Shown: piece by piece, positions 59,601-64,000 of the stretch | Layout of the letters: each line of letters begins with the position of its first letter | How positions within the stretch are numbered: the first letter of the stretch is position 1 | Source: Erpobdella octoculata | Taxonomy: Eukaryota > Annelida > Clitellata > Hirudinida > Erpobdellidae | Reading direction: 5' to 3' | Assembly: GCA_963978895.1 (NCBI GenBank) | Contig: OZ022238.1 | Coordinates: 6,955,650-7,019,649, forward strand | Length of the DNA: 64,000 nt | Made by a program: the position numbers and the translations under genes | Notes under the pieces: generated by a model | What the model was told of the DNA's origin: nothing | Database searches by the model: none | Seen by the model: the letters and a program-made list of their open reading frames with translations, nothing else

Positions 59601-61043
59601 TATAAGATGTTCAACAAGCAACGATGCACGTTTTAAATTTGTAGATGTAAATGTTTATATAATTACGTTTGATTTATTGTTGCTTTAAAAAATATATAGC
59701 TAATTTTTTTAATTAAAAAGTGAAAAAAAATTATTTTAGGAAATTTTTAAAATTTATAAATACGCATCGTCAAAAAAGCGAGCTTATATTTTAATTACAG
59801 CTTGATTGGATGACGGGAAGTTTGTTAATTTTCGTTTTTAAGGTCATCGATGAGGTTAATATAAAGAATTTAAAAATCAAATTCCCTTATTTTAAAAAAA
59901 CTAAAAACTATTATAAAAAAATTCTTTAAAAAATGCCTCCTATAACATTATTAATATTATTATTAAGCAATTGATAATGCAACATTGTCTGGCTTTCTAA
60001 AAATCAATCATTGACCATAATAACTAGCTAGTTCCAATATTTTTTAACAAAGTTTTTAATCGGGGATCCCCTGAATAACTTTAATCTGCGACGACTCGTG
60101 ACCCGTTTAGTTGACATGGTTTCGTTATAATTGTAGTAAAGTTTCGTTTTGAATGTTGTTTAATTTCTTTTAACATCTAATAAACTTTTAGAATATTAAT
60201 TTTTAAAAACTTCCAGCAAGCATATAAATATATGTTTATATATTACAGCTGAAAAAAGTATTTCATCAAGTACATCAAGTATGGCAAGTACATCAAGTAC
60301 GGCAAGTACATCAAGTACGGCAAGTACATCAAGTACAACGATGACATACTCGTCAGCTCCTATGATGTTTTCAGACATTCAAAATAACGATAGCAATTAT
60401 AAAACGGCTCTAATTCTTGGCGGTACGCTTTTCGATATAACTTATTTGTTATGTTTTTTAATATTTTGGTTATAATTGTAGTAAAGTTTTAATTTCTTCT
60501 TTTCAGCTATTGGAACAAGTTTTGGAATATTGTGCTTTCTAATAATCGCAGGCTTTCTTGTTTACTATTTCTTCTTGTACAGGTAAGCGAAACTAAAATA
60601 GTTAATTATTTTTAAAATTTTATTTTTTCGTAAAATTAATTATTAATCAATGTGGACATTTAACGAGCGACTCCTGTTAGGGATCGATGAATCTGATCCT
60701 GATCCTTTACCTGTCTTATGAAGAAACTATTTTACCCGCTAGAATTCTGATTACATGGACTAGTAGGCATCAAATGGGAGTTGAACGTAAACTGTCCCCA
60801 TTCAAGCATCTAGTTATACTAACTATCGGATAGGTATGATTTCTCTTAAAAATACGTTCCCATTCAAATAGAAAACCAATAAGCGTTGGCGAAGTGGATT
60901 ACCAAAAAGGAACAGATACGTACAACACAGATACTTTGAGAATTACGAATCCCTTTTTTATGCCAAGCGACGAAACATTGGACATGGGCAGCAACGGAAC
61001 GGTCGGATCGGATACATTTAAACCAAGCATACATTTTGCATGA
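56617..61043 (+). CDS. Single-pass receptor with PAN/apple and SUEL-lectin-like domains (copy 2)
   Basis: Paralogue of the 51803-55247 gene with the same exon plan. Exons: 56617-56701, 56915-57119, 58025-58098, 58641-58892, 58971-59318, 60249-60422, 60507-60582, 60872-61043, joining to 461 aa. Signal peptide 'MAGLKSLLRLFLMWTYITSP'. PAN-like module 1 ('LEDCLSTCEDDNLCLAVDF'), PAN-like module 2 ('KSCFTYCSLNPSCYGIVFD'). SUEL-like module ('CPPGQKISLLGAYYRIYPFC', 'SSCLANSTCSVIS', ending 'LIQC'). The Ser/Thr stalk is only about 58 residues, from an ASTSST repeat. TM 'ILCFLIIAGFLVYYFFLY', then a 57-residue acidic tail unlike copy 1. Exons 3 and 7 are exactly as long as in copy 1 (74 and 76 bases). 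Intron 2 uses a GC donor (AA|GCAAGT) and contains a LINE fragment. Exon 4 has a TAGCAG double acceptor, so its start may vary by one residue. Confidence 0.85.
57285..57950 (+). mobile_element. CR1-like LINE 3' fragment
   Basis: A plus-strand frame encodes the C-terminal end of a CR1-type reverse transcriptase: 'NSVLAGLPKIQTRSLQSVVN', 'LQKLHWLKVDCRIDFKLALL', 'APPYLRSDVT', 'VGPTIWNRLPPKVTTTS', 'FRKALKTHLF'. It ends with short TTGAATTGAATG repeats, as CR1-like LINEs do. 5'-truncated, sitting in intron 2 of receptor copy 2. Confidence 0.85.
59330..60240. other. Receptor 2 intron with MITE-like fragments
   Basis: 59480-59610 and 59690-59875 are diverged copies of one segment ('TTCAACTTGATTGGATGA', 'GGTAAATATAAG' / 'GGTTAATATAAAG'), related to the right end of the 18816 TIR family. 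Confidence 0.5.
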
Positions 61044-61118
61044 CTTGTGATCTTGTTGAACAATCATTTATTTATTTGAATTTTAAAGTTGAATATAAAA
61101 TAAATATATATGTCTAAA

Positions 61119-61320
61119 CTAGCAGATGTGCCCTGCGTTGCCCGGGGTTTTTAGAAGTTTTTCTCTTGTTATTTCCTTCGCTTTTTTCACTCTTTTGCTC
61201 TTTCTCTCTCTTTCTCTCTCTCCATTACTCTCTTTTCTCTTTCTCTCTCTTTCTTTTTCTCTCTCCCTTATCAAGTCTATACATAAAGAAAGCAATCTAA
61301 ATGAGATTTAGTTGAAAATC
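61119..61320 (-). mobile_element. Helitron family B 3' fragment, inverted
   Basis: CTAG at 61119 followed by CAGATGTGCCCTGCGTTGCCC is a mutated family B tail on the minus strand, with a (CT)n-rich body. It is only about 75 bases past the stop codon of receptor 2. Confidence 0.65.
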
Positions 61321-61389
61321 ATTTACAATATTGTTTTCGACAAACAACAATTAAGTATGAGACATTGGATGCAGGTGTAAGAGAGTGAG

Positions 61390-61870
61390 CATGAATTACT
61401 ATAACTGACTGTCTGTGTGTGTGTTTTTTATGCATTGCTACACCATTCATCCGATCGCAATGAAATTTTCACAAAACATTGAGAGCCATGGGGGAAGGTT
61501 TTTGTAAAAAAATTAAACGAAAATGAGCGGAGCGGGAGAGTAAGCGGGAACGGGAAAGCAAGCGGGAACGGAAAAGTAAGCGGGAACGCAAAAGCGAAGA
61601 GCGAACGTGAAAGGGAAAGGGACCGGGATCGGGAGAGCAAGAGGGAGTGGGAAAGCGACCAAGAGCGGGAAAGCAACAAGAGTGGGAGAACGATCGGGAG
61701 CGGGAAAGCGACCGGGAGCGGGAAAGCCAGCGTGAGCGGGAAAGCGAGCGTGAGCGGGAAAGCGAGCGTGAACTGGAAAGCGATTGGGAGCGGGAAAAAA
61801 CACGGGAATGGGATAGAAAAACAAGAGGAAATTCTCAAAAAACCCCGGGCAACGCCGGGTACTCCACTAG
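61390..61870 (+). mobile_element. Helitron family B copy
   Basis: 'CATTCATCCGATCGCAATGA' head, GGGAAAGCGACCGGGAGC-type units, hairpin CCCGGGCAACGCCGGG and TACTCCACTAG. The next Helitron starts at the very next base. Confidence 0.8.
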
Positions 61871-63081
61871 TCTATATATATAAAAGAACATGTCCTGACT
61901 GACTGACTGACTGACTGACTGACTGACAGATGACTGACTGATCATCAACGCCGAGCTCAAACGCCTCATCCTAGGAACGTGAAATTTTGAACTTATATTA
62001 CTTTTATAGCGTAAACATCCGCTAAGAAAGGATTTTTGAAAATTTTGCTCCTGAGGGGAAAAAACTGGAAAACAAACTTTTTTCTAAAACAATGTATATC
62101 TCGAAAACCAAAAATGAGGAGATTTTGAAATTTGGTATATAGATTCTTTTTGAAAAATAAAAAGATACGTGTTTCACCATTTTTTGAAAATTCGGTTTCC
62201 CGGACCTCAAATGTGGGTTGGAAAATTGGATTATTTAGTTTTTAAAGTAGCTACTACTCAAAAACTGTTACTGCTACAGGAGTAAAAATTAGTATTTAGT
62301 TTCTACTCCAAAAATAATGAAACACGTGTTTTTGCATTTTTTGAAAATTTGGTTTCCAGGACTTCAAATGTGGGGTGGAAAATAGGGCTAATTGTCTTTT
62401 ATAGTAACTGCTATTCAAAAACAGTAAATACCACAGATGTAAAAATTATTATTTAGTTTCTTTTCTAAAAATAAAGATATACGTGCTTCACCATTTTTTA
62501 CAAATTTGGTTTCCCGGACCTCAAATGTGGGTTGGAAAATTGGGTTATTTGGTTTTTAAAGTAGCTTCTACTCAAAAACTGTTAATGTTACAAAAGTAAA
62601 AATTAGTATTTAGTTTCTACTCTAAAAATAATAATATACGGGTTTCACAATTTATTGAAAATTTGGTTTCCAGGACTTCAAATGTGGGGTGGAAAATAGG
62701 GTTATTTGGTTTTTAAAGTAACTGCTACTCAACAACTGTAATTGCCACAGATGTAAAAATTAATACTTAGTATCTACTCAAAAAAAAAGATATACGTGTT
62801 TCATCATTTTTTGGGTTATTTGGTTTTTAAAGTAGCTGCTACTCAAAAACTGTTAATGCTACAGAAGTAAAAATTAGTATTTAGTTTCTACTCCAAAAAT
62901 AATGAAATACGTGTTTTAGCATTTTTTGAAAATTTGGTTTCCAGGACCTCAAATGTGGGGTGGAAATAAGGGTTATTTGATTTCAAAATAACTGCTACTC
63001 ACAAACTGTAAGTGCTACAAATGTAAAAATTAGTATTTTGAAGTTTTGTGCCGGTTAAAAGTAGCTAAGTCCAGTTTATCA
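61871..63081 (+). mobile_element. Helitron family A, 3'-truncated
   Basis: Starts TCTATATATATAAAAGAAC directly after the CTAG of the previous element. About six core repeats; similarity stops in 'AGTCCAGTTTATCA' before the GGGCC zone. Confidence 0.85.
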
Positions 63082-63275
63082 TAAATCAAATCTAAACCAG
63101 TATTTACATTCGTGAACGACAAAAAATAGGTTGATATTATCACCTAAATTTAACAAGTTAGTGTCATCAGCAAATATATATTTAGGTACATTCGTAACAG
63201 AGCATAAATTCTTAACAGAACCCTATGGAATTCCGAAAAAAATTGATGAAGAAATGATGAGGCACCACCAAAGTA
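63082..63275 (-). mobile_element. LINE reverse-transcriptase scrap
   Basis: On the minus strand a frame with 'KYIFADDTNLLNLGDNI' carries the FADD catalytic motif of LINE reverse transcriptases, preceded by 'GIP*GS' where PQGS is expected. It replaces the end of the Helitron at 61871. Confidence 0.6.
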
Positions 63276-63284
63276 AACCAGCTC

Positions 63285-63530
63285 TCCCGTTCCCGCTCAC
63301 GCTTGCTCTCCCGTTCCCGTTTCCGTTCCCGCTCGTGCTCATTTTTTCCATTTTTTTCTAAGTTATTTTAGCCCTTCAAATCGTAAAATAGATTTGCTAA
63401 AACTGGTTAAAAGTTGCTTGAAGCCTTCAAACGTTGTTACGTAAACTAAATTTTAATTTTATTACGCAATTACCTTTGGTGGTCGTACATAGGTCCAAAC
63501 CTTCTTAATTTTTTTCCTCGGTATGAGAAC
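63285..63530 (-). mobile_element. Helitron family B fragment, inverted
   Basis: 'CTCTCCCGTTCCCGCTCACG' and 'TTACCTTTGGTGGTCGTACA' are reverse complements of internal family B segments seen at 39390-39560. Confidence 0.6.
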
Positions 63531-63988
63531 TACCCAAACAACCGGGAACGGAAAAGCGACCGGGAACGGGAGAACAAGTGTAAGCGGAAAAGAAAGAGCA
63601 AGCGTGAGGAGAAGGGGAGAGCAAGCGTGAGCGGGAACGGGATAGCAAGCGTGAGCGGGAACAAAAAAGTGACCGGGAACGGGAAAGCAACCGTAAACGG
63701 GAAAGCGATCGAGAGCGGAAAAGCGAGCGGGAGCGGAAAAACGACTGGAAGCGGAAAAGCGATCGGGAGTGGAAAAGCGACCAAAAGCAAAAAAGCGACA
63801 GTGAGCGGGAAAACAACCGGGAGCGGAAAAGCAACTGGGGGCGGGAAAGCGACCAGTAGCGGAAAAGCGGCCGGGCAGGAAAGAGCGAGCGGGAACGGAA
63901 AAACAAGCGGAGAAGGAAACGGGAGCGAGAGAGACAAACATTAGAGAAACCTCTAAAAACCCCGGGCAACACCGGGTACCCTCGCTAG
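63531..63988 (+). mobile_element. Helitron family B, 3' part
   Basis: A degenerate array of CGGGAGCGGAAAAGCGAC units, then CCCGGGCAACACCGGG and TACCCTCGCTAG before T and a TA run at the window edge. Confidence 0.8.
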
Positions 63989-64000
63989 TATATATATTAA

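Overview
The window is animal nuclear DNA: AT-rich, with intron-containing genes (GT-AG introns, poly(A) signals), metazoan protein families and dense transposons. Families seen: an IGF2BP/IMP RNA-binding protein, a CTR1 copper transporter, a type II transmembrane LDLa-SRCR-trypsin protease, PAN plus SUEL-lectin-like receptors, ZYG11-like LRR proteins, and C2H2 fingers. An invertebrate is likely; the phylum cannot be fixed from the sequence. All exon models below were built by hand from splice sites and reading-frame phase.

Layout. 1-1.0 kb: decayed Copia retrotransposon and LTR. 2.0-9.6 kb (+): IMP gene, 15 coding exons that join in frame to 495 aa (one RRM, four KH). 11.3-16.9 kb (-): SLC31A1/CTR1 copper transporter, five coding exons (222 aa) plus an upstream non-coding exon. 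17.2-30.2 kb: Helitrons, TA arrays, tRNA-like repeats, a hammerhead-ribozyme-like motif, a hAT relic, and two paralogous intronless ZYG11-like genes (-). 30.6-51.3 kb (+): serine protease gene whose 13.5 kb intron before the GDSGGP exon holds two C2H2 zinc-finger genes, a terminal-repeat element with a passenger ORF, minus-strand exons and many transposons. 51.8-55.2 kb and 56.6-61.0 kb (+): tandem paralogous single-pass receptors with PAN and SUEL-like domains (544 and 461 aa). 61.1-64 kb: nested Helitrons and a LINE scrap.

The repeat landscape is the most distinctive part. Two non-autonomous Helitron families recur (5' TC, 3' hairpin plus CTAG, inserted before T). Family A carries a variable number of internal repeats of about 165-170 bp. 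Family B carries an 18-bp GC-rich minisatellite open in several frames. Several Helitron ends sit directly on (TA)n arrays. Further items are two hammerhead-like motifs, a 236-bp MITE containing a tRNA-like unit, a 674-bp palindrome, and two TIR elements whose ends are built from short iterated motifs.

The genes do not form one pathway. The protease and the two receptors are all predicted cell-surface proteins in a row on the same strand. The zinc-finger, ZYG11-like and receptor pairs show local duplication as the main source of new genes here.
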